A DNA stretch of 64,000 bases from Echinarachnius parma (GCA_037951105.1 JBAMJV010011188.1:1-64000); one strand, 5' to 3'. Shown: positions 23,365-34,099, numbered from the stretch's first letter. The notes: generated by a model not told the origin, from the sequence alone. A program made the numbers and translations.

Positions 23365-26300
23365 TTACAGGTTGTTCTGGGAAGCACCTCGGAATGGTGA
23401 TTTTACCATATTGCAGATAGATTCGAACACTCCCTTTGACCTCTTTCCTTTTCCAGCGAAGCACTGCTTGTAATTCTGAAAGGGGTTATAATCCGTTTGC
23501 ATGATTTGATTCATGATATCTGCCCCCTTGCGCACGTCCTGTAGTGCTTTGACTCGGGCTCTCCATCCTGGCCTTGCCTCCAGTTTCTCAGCCTCTATCA
23601 GGAGATCCACGTAGTCCAGTGTGCTGAGAGGGTTTGGTCTCAGTGCGATGTCTTCAAGGCGCTTGAGGCTTTTGTGCGACTGTGTGATCAGCTTATAGAC
23701 ACACTCCTGTACGCTGACGAATTCTTCCTGGTGCTTCTCGATGACTTGCTCGACGGTTAGCTTCTTGCCAGTCGCCTCGTTGTATCTACTTTCAAGCTCA
23801 GAGTAATTCCTGGTCTCCTTCTCGGTGTAGAATTCAAATTTGTACGCTTGATTGAAGTGAACATTCCAGATACACCCTCCTGGACAAACACTACATGTAC
23901 CATCGCCCTTCATGGCTGTGCAACCAGCTTTTTTAGTGTCATCAGCAATACCACATGGATAGTGACATGTGAAGTGACAGCGAGAGCAGTTTGTGATGAA
24001 TGTACCGCGTGGTACATCAATTTTGCGACTTTTCTGAACACCCACTTCATAGACAAATTCTTTGTTTCCTTCAATGTCGGCCTCATGCTGTTCCAGAATT
24101 CGCTGTTCTTCCTGAAGTTCATCAAGCTTACTGCATCCCATCTGGATCTGTGGCTGAAGACCTTCTACAGCTATTTCCAAACGTTCTCGTTCGGCCAATA
24201 CTTCTTGCGTAAGTGTAAGACTTCTCGGTTGGATATTCGTCAGGCCGGAGAAGAACTTTTGCATGCTCTGGGTTCCCATTTCCCAGAACATTTTGCCAAA
24301 GCCATCATCTGTCTCTTCTGCTGCACTGTGAGCACCTCGGTTCACACGACTAGTGTAGCCAAAGGCTTGTTTACTGGCTTTGGGTTTGGTAGCGTCGGGT
24401 TTGTTAGCATACAAAGCCGAATTGTTGAACTTGAATATGTTGTTTGAGCATGGAATTTTCGCTGCTTCTATAGCATCAATCAACGGAGGCTTCTGTCCGT
24501 CAGCAAACGTCACCAGCAACGAAATGTTTTGTTCGATGTCTTTGCCAAAGATTGCCAGAACAGAGTCGAACACGTACCTCTGAGTGTGCGTCAGTCTTGC
24601 CTGGGATGCCTGCGCGACAAAGCCAATGACGTCTATGTGGTCGACCTGGTGCAAGGATGAATCTGAAAAGAAGTCACGTATCTGATCAACGATGACTTTG
24701 TCTCGACCAATGCCTCTTGTATCTCCAAATCCGGGTGTGTCGATGATCGTCAGTTTTGATTCAAGATGTGACCATGCTGTGGGGTTGATGGTGTAAGCAG
24801 TGATCAGTTGTGTCTGACTTTGTGCTTGACCCTTTGCCTTGTTTTCTCCATCGTCAGCGACGATCTTGAAACGGAAGTTGTCGTCCCAATCCACGTTCAA
24901 GATGTAGTTTATCATTCCATTGATAAGTGTGCTCTTTCCTGCACCCGTAGCCCCTACAACCATGAGAACCAAATGCCGTTTCCCTGGAGTAGTCGTTTCC
25001 CCAAAACTGTAGGTTTGGTATTTACTCCGTCCCCGTTGTTTGCCTTTGGTCAGAGGTAGCCTGTAAATAGATCTTTCCCCCTTTGAATGATTTCCTCTCT
25101 TGATTGTTTCGCACTTTTCAATCAACTCTTTGAAGTTCGTCGAGCGTGGATCTATTACCGGTGTTGCAGTGATTTCTACCGGCTTTGAAAACTCACTGTT
25201 TCCTGCTGTTTCGAACCTGGCAGATACTGATACATTGTATGTCTTGTTCGGTACCATGTTTTCGATATTGCACAAACATCCACTTCCCTCTGTCTCGTTC
25301 ACCAACACGTGATCTGGATTGGTATCGCCAACTGGTATGGATTTCACTATGTATTTCGAAACCTTCAATCCATCAGCTATCCCACTGGGCCTATCCCACG
25401 CCACAGTGATGCTTGCCCTTCTAATACTTGTAGGAGGGCATGACGGGAAAGTTGTAGCGTTGCTAATTGGACTTGGATGAGAATCCCCAAACTCACACGA
25501 AGCTGCTACCGAGAATTCATAGGTGGTGTTGGGTCTCAGGTTGGGGATCGTCACACTGATGGTTGCATCTTCTGTTCTGTATTCAGACCATCCAGGATCC
25601 TGTGTAGACGAAGCTTGTCTGTATCGCACACTATAAGTCTTGACGCATGAAAGGCCAGCCTTTGGTGCAGCCCATTTAAGGACCACAGAATCATGGGATT
25701 TCGAGAGGACTTCTAGCTGTCCAGGTGCCCCAGGTGGTTGGAAACCTTTCTTGGTAAGGAATCCTTCCTCGTAGAGGAAGATTGATCCGCCATCGGCAGT
25801 CGCCTTATCTCCGTCATCGAAACCCATCACACCAAAAGTTATCTGTCCTGCCTCTCTGTTTACAGCGGCGAACTCTCTGAACTGCGTTGCCTTGTTCTTG
25901 ATGTTCCCTAACGTTGCCGCATTCTCGAACCATTCACGTCCTGGTGAATATGGCACAGCCGTTTGGGACCTGATATAGCGTGAAAGAGCTTTGAGGTATG
26001 CATCCTCAAGCCCTACTGAAGAGAAAGAGAAGGCTACTATTTGTTTCACCGAGAAATCCAACAGTAGCTCATCCAGGTCTTCACGAGAACGTATTATTCT
26101 GGAAGACTCAAAGCCTTTCATAAAGGCTTCTAGGATTTTAATCTCTTTTTGTCTACATTTCACCCACCTTTCCAACTGGTGCACATTGAAAGGAGATTGC
26201 TCGCAGTCAGAAATGATATCAATGAGTATCTTTTCTTCTGCATCTCCACCGCGAACTGTTGGTAGTGCTTGAGCGATATTTCGCTGTAGGGAACGCTTGT

Positions 26301-27252
26301 ACTCACAAACCAGCTTTCTGGAAAGGTCAAGTTTTTCTTTCAACTTGGGGAAGTCTGTGCAAATGTTGTACCTCTCTAGATCGTCACATCTGATCTTCCA
26401 CTGATCCAAACCTTCAAAGATATCCTGGATATGGTCGATGGCATTCATGCTGATTCCTCGAACCAGTTTCGCCGCTTTGTTATCCAGCTTGGATAGTGGA
26501 TACAGCCAAACTGTCAAAGGCACCGCAAAATCTCCAGACTCCCCAAGCATTGATGGTAGCTGGTGGTAGGCAGCTACAGCCTCCTGAAGGGTTGATGGGT
26601 TGCTTTGCGGAGCGAGATCTCCATAAAACTTGCACTGGAGATTGCCGGCTTCATCTTTCTCACTTTCAGTAAGCTTCAAGTCGCCTTCTCCTTCAATGTT
26701 GAAACACGGGATCTTCTTGATGATCGCAGATACGAGACCTTTCACCTGCTGCTCGCTTTCGTCCTCCTTCAGATACCTGTCAAAAACAAAGAAAGCTTGT
26801 GCCCCGTATAGTATGCCCGTTACAACGTGGGTACCTTTGCCATGCTCGAATACTTGTGGATAGTGCACATTGCGTCTGCTTAAATGTTTCATAGTTAGCT
26901 GTTCGAGCCTTACCGTAGTCTTGCATTGAAGCGTCTGTCTGAACTGGCGACTGGTTGTCTTCTTGTCACTGATGAACTCTGCAGAGCCCCTGACATCGAC
27001 GAGTCCACCCAGAAGACTGGCCTTTAAGGAAGCCTCGACGTTGAGTGCCGTCGACTTGTCGTTGATGCTGTCCGAGGCAAGGATGTTGAATCGAGTTCCT
27101 TGCTGTGTGCGGACGTCCCGGTTTTTCTCGAGGAACTCCGGATCCCAAAGTGTGAACCCTGGGATGGGCGTGTCGTCGCGGCAGTCGTAGAGCATTCCGA
27201 GCTGCATCGATCTACCAAGAGCAGGAATCTCCAATGTCTTCTCGTCACCCAT
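23365..27252 (-). CDS. SNTX/MACPF-like, fibronectin III and P-loop GTPase fusion protein
   Basis: Single open exon of 1295 codons, ATG at 27250-27252 (A at -3, G at +4), stop TAA at 23365-23367. Domains by position: stonustoxin-type MACPF-like region about 1-255; helical region about 255-400; thioredoxin-like region about 400-505, the arrangement described for SNTX-family proteins; two fibronectin III domains about 507-602 and 603-700; P-loop GATGAGKST 767-775; DTPGFGD (G3) 838-844; TFADG about 915-919 as possible G4; coiled-coil-like stretch about 1010-1065; eight Cys within about 1089-1127. No signal peptide or membrane span, so cytosolic location is likely. A TTTTCTCTCTTGAAG stretch just before the ATG suggests a 5' UTR intron acceptor. 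SNTX-like genes occur widely outside venoms; a toxin role is not implied. Its function here is unknown. A defence or membrane-remodelling role is inference from the fused modules. Confidence 0.88.
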   Translation of the reverse strand: MGDEKTLEIPALGRSMQLGMLYDCRDDTPIPGFTLWDPEFLEKNRDVRTQQGTRFNILASDSINDKSTALNVEASLKASLLGGLVDVRGSAEFISDKKTTSRQFRQTLQCKTTVRLEQLTMKHLSRRNVHYPQVFEHGKGTHVVTGILYGAQAFFVFDRYLKEDESEQQVKGLVSAIIKKIPCFNIEGEGDLKLTESEKDEAGNLQCKFYGDLAPQSNPSTLQEAVAAYHQLPSMLGESGDFAVPLTVWLYPLSKLDNKAAKLVRGISMNAIDHIQDIFEGLDQWKIRCDDLERYNICTDFPKLKEKLDLSRKLVCEYKRSLQRNIAQALPTVRGGDAEEKILIDIISDCEQSPFNVHQLERWVKCRQKEIKILEAFMKGFESSRIIRSREDLDELLLDFSVKQIVAFSFSSVGLEDAYLKALSRYIRSQTAVPYSPGREWFENAATLGNIKNKATQFREFAAVNREAGQITFGVMGFDDGDKATADGGSIFLYEEGFLTKKGFQPPGAPGQLEVLSKSHDSVVLKWAAPKAGLSCVKTYSVRYRQASSTQDPGWSEYRTEDATISVTIPNLRPNTTYEFSVAASCEFGDSHPSPISNATTFPSCPPTSIRRASITVAWDRPSGIADGLKVSKYIVKSIPVGDTNPDHVLVNETEGSGCLCNIENMVPNKTYNVSVSARFETAGNSEFSKPVEITATPVIDPRSTNFKELIEKCETIKRGNHSKGERSIYRLPLTKGKQRGRSKYQTYSFGETTTPGKRHLVLMVVGATGAGKSTLINGMINYILNVDWDDNFRFKIVADDGENKAKGQAQSQTQLITAYTINPTAWSHLESKLTIIDTPGFGDTRGIGRDKVIVDQIRDFFSDSSLHQVDHIDVIGFVAQASQARLTHTQRYVFDSVLAIFGKDIEQNISLLVTFADGQKPPLIDAIEAAKIPCSNNIFKFNNSALYANKPDATKPKASKQAFGYTSRVNRGAHSAAEETDDGFGKMFWEMGTQSMQKFFSGLTNIQPRSLTLTQEVLAERERLEIAVEGLQPQIQMGCSKLDELQEEQRILEQHEADIEGNKEFVYEVGVQKSRKIDVPRGTFITNCSRCHFTCHYPCGIADDTKKAGCTAMKGDGTCSVCPGGCIWNVHFNQAYKFEFYTEKETRNYSELESRYNEATGKKLTVEQVIEKHQEEFVSVQECVYKLITQSHKSLKRLEDIALRPNPLSTLDYVDLLIEAEKLEARPGWRARVKALQDVRKGADIMNQIMQTDYNPFQNYKQCFAGKGKRSKGVFESICNMVKSPFRGASQNNL

Positions 27253-27640
27253 CTTTACCTTCAAGAGAGAAAATACACATTTATTTACAATGCACTTTTA
27301 AGATATTGTTATTACAATCATCTTTATTATTATGATTATTATAATTTGTGGTATTTTAAGCATCATCATTAATTACTAGCAGTACAAATGGTATAAAGTA
27401 TTAGCAGAGTACTATAAGTAGTTGTAGTAGTAGTCGTCGTAGTAGTAGTCGTCGTCGTCGTTGTTGTATGGGGTTAAATAACTCCGCACGTTTGATTGTG
27501 AATAATTAAAAAAGTATAGAATAGATTATATCCATATTGAAGCAGAGGATATCTGAAACGTGTATCTTTTTGGTGGGCGTGCTCGAGTTGCCTAATTCAC
27601 ACTCGTTTCACAAAATAAATTGATTTTCAATAGTAGATGT
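27253..27640. other. Upstream region with GTA/GTC repeat
   Basis: 5' side of the SNTX-like gene. A trinucleotide run of GTAGTAGTAGTCGTC type lies at 27421-27466. ATT-rich microsatellite-like DNA lies at 27310-27350. Promoter position is not identifiable. Confidence 0.5.
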
Positions 27641-27649
27641 TAAAATATG

Positions 27650-28115
27650 TGCACCTTGATTTTGGCCTAGAGGCTTATTCCAAAGGACTGGTGCTACTTA
27701 AGAAGCCTGGATCGCCATAGCTAGCTGTAATGGGGGGTCCATGGGAAAGCAGAAGAGTAGGGAGAAACGAAGATGTCTGCATGAGGAGGAAAAAGGAAGA
27801 AAATTAAATCTTTGATAATATAATTTCTGATATATTTGTAAACGAAGAGCAGCAATCGGAAACTAAATCGATAAAAGGCTGTTGAAAAGGCTACGGGGGC
27901 GGGGCGGGAGAGGGAGGGGGTACGCATCCTCCATTATTAAAAAATAATAACAAAATAATATGAGGGTAACAAATTAGGAAATACATAGACTAAACCTTTC
28001 ACATAATTGATAATGTTTAGAGAAAAAAACCTAAACAATATTAAGTCTTAACAGAAAAGTTGGATGAAGTGATGAGGGGCAATATCCGACAAAAAATGTA
28101 GGATATAAGAAAAGA
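27650..28115. repeat. Direct repeat copy 1 (about 470 bp)
   Basis: Shares with 28365-28850, in the same order: TGTGCACCTT, GAGGCTTATTCC, GTCCATGGGAAAGC, GAGTAGGGAGAAACGAAGAT, TTTGTAAACGAAGA, ATACATAGACTAAACCT and GATGAAGTGATGAGGGGCAA. Neither copy encodes a conserved protein. It is either a duplicated segment or two insertions of one unrecognised element. Confidence 0.85.
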
Positions 28116-28119
28116 AAAT

Positions 28120-30070
28120 GGGCGCCGTCACGGACATGACATTTTGCATCCAATATTTTTGCAAAAGTCTGAATTTTGAGCATTCATAAAAGTGATTTAG
28201 GTTTCAAGTTATTGACAAGGCAATAATAAATTTGATTTAAATTAGATTAAATTGCGAAATAGGCCAGTCATAATTATGTGATCTAGGCAACAAAATGTTG
28301 CGTCACGGACATTACATTTTCAGCGTCACGGACATTACACTTGTTCAATAGTCAATTTCAAAATGTGTGCACCTTAATTTGGGCGGAGAGGCTTATTCCC
28401 AAGGACTGGTGTTACTGCGTATAACCCTGGGTCGCCATATCTAGCTGTAATCATGGTAATGCGGTGTCCATGGGAAAGCGAAGAGTAGGGAGAAACGAAG
28501 ATGTCTGGAGGAGGAAAAAGGAAGAACAAAATGTTTTTTAAAAATAATATCATTAGGGGCAATTCCTGATGTATTTGTAAACGAAGAACAGAAATTTGCG
28601 ACTGAAGCGATGAAAGGGTTTTGAAAGCTACGGCGGCGAGAGAAGGAGGGGGAACGTTTACCCCAATTTTTTGACGAAAACCTTCAAAATATGAGGGCAC
28701 AAATTTGAAGAAATACATAGACTAAACCTCACACATAAATCTATAATTTTCAGAGAAAAAAAAAACCTTCACAATCCTAAGTCTTCACAGAAGAGTTTGA
28801 TATATTATGATGAAGTGATGAGGGGCAATAAGCGACAAAAAAAACGGGATGAAGGAAGGAGAAAGGAAATATTAGTTAAGATACAGACAAAAATGAGTGG
28901 AGGAGCTGCACAAATAAAAACGACGAGAGATATTTTGGATAAAATGATATAAAATGATCAACCATTTGTTTGTGAAATAAATCAAAAATATATATACGAT
29001 CTTCGACTTCGCGATTTTTTATATCAAGCACGAACTGACTTGCACTAAAACAAATTTCTCAATTAATTTTTGATCGTATTTGGTCAAACGATTCTGAAGA
29101 TATCGTAATAATCGTAATAATAAGTTTGTTCTGCATAAACATATATATATGACCTTTTATACATGACATTTTCATCCGTGAGGATTCACAAAAGTGATTA
29201 AGGATTCAAGTTATTGACAAGACAATGATTAATTTGAGTTTAGTTAGATTTAAGTTTGTCTTAACCCTGAAGTAACCCACAAAATATGTTCCATTGTGCA
29301 TGAATCTTTTATTGTGGTACATTTGATATGTAATGTAGTCAAACAGTTTTGAGAAAAATTCAAATTCCGATATGTATAGTAACTACCATAAAAATAAATG
29401 AATAATAACAACCATTGTTTACAATTGTAGCTCTACTAATTTTGAATACTGAAAAATATGTGTAGTTTTTGGTGAGCTATTAAGAGCAATACTATATATT
29501 TTTGATAAGCTGCAATGTTGTTTTGTGATAAAAATGCAAGCAAATAGAAAAAAAAACAAGCACAAAATAATGGTAAACGTCACGGACATTACATATCGCT
29601 AAATCATTACAATTTTGATATATTATCACTCTATATTTAACCATTTCCTTCTTCTCCCAGATAGTTCTAATTAAATATTTATTCATTATTGAGACATGCA
29701 TGTTCAAATTGTGCAGGGAATTGAGTTTTACAATTAGTTCAGAGTACAGACTTAAGAGTTCATTGTTAGTAAACTTGATTAAAACTTGAACCAGGAAGCC
29801 ATTATTCCCTCCGTTTCTTCGGATTACCTATTTGTTGGTTAAGATAGGACGTTTACATAAAGAAAACAAAAATGTATGTACAAATCTACAGCTGCCATGT
29901 TTGTATACCCTTCATTATGTATGTAATGTTCGAACCATAACATATTTTTGTCATGCTCTCGACATGATATCTCATTCTAGCTTTGAAAATTAATTTTTAA
30001 CTAAATTGAAGTAAAACTCATGCGTGTACAAAAAACTTTTATATTCTAAAATGTCACGGACATTACACAT
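28120..30070. repeat. Dispersed GTCACGGACATTACA motif region
   Basis: The 15-mer GTCACGGACATTACA or a close variant occurs near 28133, 28302, 28323, 29579 and 30053, always in the same orientation. The surroundings of the first (GTTTCAAGTTATTGACAAGG) recur at 29200. No gene is seen in 28860-30520; the rest is AT-rich. Confidence 0.6.
28365..28850. repeat. Direct repeat copy 2 (about 490 bp)
   Basis: Counterpart of 27650-28115 with scattered indels. The open frames that cross it on the minus strand are not conserved with copy 1. Confidence 0.85.
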
Positions 30071-30529
30071 CAATGTTGTAAGAATCAAGATTTGTATCAA
30101 ATAAGTTTTCAAAAACAATTTTTTCGAAAAGTCGACATTTTCACCCAACTTCCTGTAGTATAGTATTAAAACAAAGCTTAAACTAGACCATAGAAGTAGA
30201 AATATTGTTCTGAAGTGATTTATGCACATTTCAGAATTTTTGGGGATAGAGCATTCTAATTTTGTCCGATTTCAATAGCAAAATAAAATAATTCTGCATA
30301 AATTATCATATTTTCATTCCTCATTACTATCCAGTAGTTAGCAAAGCTGACAGCGGACAGACGGACAACCCGAAAACATAATACTTCCAGCCACTTTGTT
30401 CGCTTGTCATTTGATATCTCACTAATACAAAAATGAACATCCTATTATGAATATTAATTGTCACTTTAAGTTTTATTATTGACCTTTGCCCTGTTATTTC
30501 ATGTTACCTCATTTTGATTCCAATATTCC

Positions 30530-31200
30530 AATTATATGTTTTGATAAGATCTTTCAAGATCCTACTTCTCACATACAAAATCACACATAATCTTGCCATC
30601 ATATATCTTCAAGACCTAGGCCCCGTTGCAGAAAGAGATACAATCGATTGTAAGTTGCAATTAATCGTAAGTCAGATCACGTGTTCTAGATGCGCAAATC
30701 TGATTGGTTGAAACGCGTAAATTTTCTGACTTACGACCAATCGCAACTTACAATCGATTGTATCTCTTTCTGCAACGGGGCCCTGGTCTCCCTTCGTTCC
30801 TCCTCTTCTGCCAGACCCCTCCGTTCATCTTGCTCTCTCCAATTACGTCATGGCCCACGTACACAAACTCGTTATGGTGACCGAGCCTTCTCGTCCATTG
30901 CCCCCACCCTTTGGAACAAACTCCCACCCCATATTCAGAATGCCACATCTATCGAATCATTTAAAATCCTCCTCAAAAACCATCTTTTTAAGCAGTTGTA
31001 ATTTTCTGGAGGCGCACACAGTTAGTTATTAAGCATTGTATCACATGTATTTGTTATTTCTTATTTGTTACATTGACTTTGGTGTTGTATTATTTTTATG
31101 CTATCGTGTTTACTAGTTTTCTTATTTAGACAGACCACCAGTGCGCTTAAAAAAGCCCGTATAAAGCGCCATATTCAATTATAATTAATTATTATTATTA
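30530..31200 (+). mobile_element. LINE 3' end (CR1/L2-like), interrupted
   Basis: The frame before the insertion (about 30541-30617) encodes SFKILLLTYKITHN and YLQDL. After it (30783-31001) come LVSLRSSSSARPL, RYGDRAFSSIAPTLWNKLPP and ATSIESFKILLKNHLF. This is the characteristic C-terminal end of reverse transcriptases in CR1/L2-type LINEs. A 3' UTR follows and ends near AAGCGCCATATTCAATTATA and ATT repeats (31160-31200). The copy is 5'-truncated and split by the MITE at 30619-30782. Confidence 0.85.
30619..30782. mobile_element. Palindromic MITE inside the LINE
   Basis: A 164-bp element beginning GGCCCCGTTGCAGAAAGAGA and ending with its complement. The arms pair over more than 40 bp with few mismatches and include CAATCGATTG. 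It interrupts the LINE reading frame between YLQDL and LVSLRSS. A 3-bp CTA/CTG pair at the borders may be an eroded duplication. Confidence 0.85.
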
Positions 31201-31209
31201 TATGTTTTG

Positions 31210-31378
31210 TCATTCAATTCAAGATCGATGGGTTGCCCAAGTAAATAGAACAGTATTATTGTTTCTTCGATCCCTTCCTTTCAAACATGTTCAACGTGGC
31301 GTTTATTTTGGCACAAAAGCTGATGGGGAATACCAAAGTTAGCCTGTCGACAAGGCTCAACATTGCAATGTAATATAG
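31210..31378. repeat. Direct repeat copy 1 (about 165 bp)
   Basis: Shares CGATGGGTTGCCCAAG, AAACATGTTCAACGTGGCGT, GGGGAATACCAAAGTTAGCC and AACATTGCAATGTAATAT with 32364-32525. No gene. Confidence 0.85.
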
Positions 31379-32363
31379 TATGATTTCCTGAAATGCCGAG
31401 GTGTAAACTTGCATTTTGTGAGAATAAAAAATATCAATAAGAATGACGAAATTAAGGAACTAAGATTTAGGATAATCAATGTTTAGTATACAATTATGTC
31501 TGTGTTATTAAGCAAAGCTGTTTCAACGGCAAGACCGATCGTGGCCTGGGACCGAGACCACCGGTTTAACTAAACTGAAACTAAAATGGCCGAGACCGAT
31601 AAAAAAAAAGTGGACCTTTCTGATTTGTATTTTGTTTTTGTTGGGGGGGGGGGGGGGGAGAGGGGGCGGGGGGGGGGGGGGGGGCGGGGGGGGGGGCATT
31701 CGCACCCAACACACCTTCCCATAGCTACGGGCCTGCCATCATCCCAACGGTGTGTGTTTGGCATGCGTGTTTGGTATGTGATCAACCAACGGGATACTGT
31801 TTTTATATTGAAAACAAAAAACAGTAGAAAAATACAATCCAGTATTTATTAAATGAAAAGGAGTAACAGTTATAACACTAATTGATTTTTGTCAGGAATC
31901 GATCAGAAACCCCCGGATTGCCAAATTGGTTGTTAAGGCTTTTCTACAATTTCCTGCTAAAAATCATCAGTTTGCTCAAAATGGCCCCCTTAGTACACGA
32001 AGAGACAATTTATTGACAATATGCACTCGAGGGAGCTAAAAAAAATAGGATAAAGGGTTGCGGCGTGAAAGAGGACAATTTGCACTTCGCCAAACTATAG
32101 TTATACTTGGTATGAATAGTGAGGCAGTCTGACAAGGGGTCGTTCCACATTGCTTAGGGGTGTATGGAAATGAGGTTAAATGTGAAAAGAGAATATACAG
32201 TTTAAATTTAAATAATGCGAAAATCTCGAATTAATAATCTCTTTCACATAATGAGTATGTTTACAATTATTATTAAGTTATCTGGCACATGCAGTCTACC
32301 AAAGAACGAAAATAAAACGCTGGGAGTGTATAATGCGTGGGAGATATCTCAGTATTCACACCC
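31379..32363. other. No gene; inverted poly-G element inside
   Basis: At 31555-31700 the poly-C element seen at 16861 and 40090 appears inverted: GGCCGAGACCGATAAAAA and AAGTGGACCTTTCTGATTTG, then G runs interrupted by AGAGGGGGC. The remainder is AT-rich. Confidence 0.6.
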
Positions 32364-32525
32364 TACTTCAATCGATGGGTTGCCCAAGCAAATAGAACAT
32401 TATTATTGTTTCTTCCTCTTTTTCCTTTCAAACATGTTCAACGTGGCGTTCATTTTGGCTGCAAAGATGGATGGGGAATACCAAAGTTAGCCTGTCGACA
32501 AGGCTTAACATTGCAATGTAATATT
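32364..32525. repeat. Direct repeat copy 2 (about 165 bp)
   Basis: Counterpart of 31210-31378, about 1.15 kb away in the same orientation. Confidence 0.85.
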
Positions 32526-32903
32526 GGAAGATAATGTAACGCTCTGCAATTCATTCGATCTAAGATCGATTTAATATATGTATGAACATTTTACGCATGC
32601 TACTATTTATCCTTAAACTAAGTGTGTTCTTTATAATATATTTTGTCTGATATGAGACTTGAACTCTTTCAAAAAGGGTATAATAGTCACACCTCTTAGT
32701 TCAATATGGAAAACGGAATGCAGAATTATAATTCACAAGCGGGTCACATGACGTCGTTATAAACCACGATTGAGACAATTTAAATCTCCTTTGTGAATTC
32801 AAGCCTCAATGATAATGATAATAATAATATGTCTAACATAAAATCATCTCAATGCCTTTGCGTATGGAGCGTGGCAGCTCAAATATACTTTATGATATAG
32901 TAA
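32526..32903. other. No gene seen
   Basis: AT-rich spacer with a short AATAATAATAATAT microsatellite near 32815-32829, ending at the next Harbinger-like element. Confidence 0.4.
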
Positions 32904-33496
32904 TGCCTAGGTCACAAATGCTCCGATTCGGGATACGGTGCCCGTACGATGCCAATTTTAGGGGAAATCTGGCGGGAATCGTACGGAAGCCGCAGCAATC
33001 CTGCGGTCGCCGTAGCTTTTTTGCTCGCCGTACGACGTCAAAAAAATGTATAACGCAGAGTTTTAAAAAAAAATGCATCGTACGATGTTTACGGACTGTA
33101 AGCCCGTAGACGTGTCGTAAGGGCATTGCACGGGCACCGCAAGGGCATTGCGCGGGCCCAGCACGGACACGGTGGTATTTTTCCGAACATCGTACGATTT
33201 TTAGACTGAATTTTGGGCCACTCAAATCGTGCGGTTGTCGTAAGATTTCAAAGTTATCGTAAGACTATCTTGCGTACGAGTAAGTACGAGTCCCGTATAT
33301 AAGGCGTCCATATGAACGCTAAGATGGTGTGCACCGGAGCGATAAACTGTTGCTTCCACCCCCAAAGACATCGCTCGTCCCCCGGCGAATATGTGACTGC
33401 TACCGCAGATGTCTACATCGTACGATATCTTAACTTCCTGAAATCGTAGAAAATCCATAGGTGATTGCGGCACCCGGTGAATTTGTGACCTAGGCA
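32904..33496. mobile_element. Harbinger-like TIR element, 593 bp, TAA duplication
   Basis: Starts TGCCTAGGTCACAAAT and ends TTTGTGACCTAGGCA. TAA flanks it at 32901-32903 and 33497-33499. It is GC-richer than its surroundings, with several CGTACGA motifs inside and GGGCATTGC repeats near 33120-33160. No transposase frame. It is related to 20654-21067. Confidence 0.85.
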
Positions 33497-33499
33497 TAA

Positions 33500-33699
33500 C
33501 ATTGTTGACACGTGCAAAAGTTGATGAATGGTTCATACAATTTGACTGTATTTCTGTGGTCTGATATGTCCACTAAGTATGGTGTAACATTTCATGTTAA
33601 ATGGATATAACATGGCCGAGTATAATGAGCGAAAATGCAATGTGATATTCTCTAACTTATTGCACTGACTTTGTACCAGTTATAACTTCCAGTGGATAA
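33500..33699. mobile_element. Family B end fragment
   Basis: Reads AACATTGTTGACACGTGCAA through CTGATATGTCCACTAAGT and GAGCGAAAATGCAA, one half of family B. It is followed at once by a complete family B copy. Confidence 0.6.
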
Positions 33700-34099
33700 T
33701 TAAAGGGCCTTAGTAACATTGTCCAAATCCTCAAAATCCAATTGGAATTCTAGCGGTTCCCTCATACCTTGTTGTATTCTTATTAACAAAAAAAAGCATG
33801 GGACAGGTTTCGGTTTTTCAAATTTCCCTTTCGTTAAAAAGATATTTACGATTGAAGTGTTCAGATGTCAAATTATCCAATGGATCGTCAGAACCGTGTA
33901 CAAAGTGAGTGCAATTAGTTAGTGAATGTCACTTTGCATTTTTGCTCAATGCATTACTCGGCCATATAATCTAAAGTCATTTCACTTGAAATATACATAC
34001 ACACAACACCCAGTGGACATATCAGATAACTACAATATACATTGTATCAACCACTCATCACTGTTTGCACATGTCAACAAAGTTACTAGATCCCTTTAA
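33700..34099. mobile_element. Family B MITE-like element, second copy
   Basis: Starts TTAAAGGGCCTTAGTAACA and ends TACTAGATCCCTTTAA, with interior nearly collinear with 6253-6643, for example AATCCAATTGGAATTCTAGC and GCATGGGACAGGTT. A further family B fragment continues to about 34190. Confidence 0.8.

Noticed and set aside
23848..24447. 199-codon frame opposite the SNTX-like gene
   Set aside because: Shadow of the real minus-strand frame.
23365..27252. Secreted venom toxin gene
   Set aside because: No signal peptide, GTPase and FN3 modules attached, and SNTX-like domains are common in non-venom animal proteins.
27253..27264. Four-codon N-terminal extension of the SNTX-like frame
   Set aside because: It would begin at TTG. 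The ATG at 27252 has a good context and a possible splice acceptor lies just before it.
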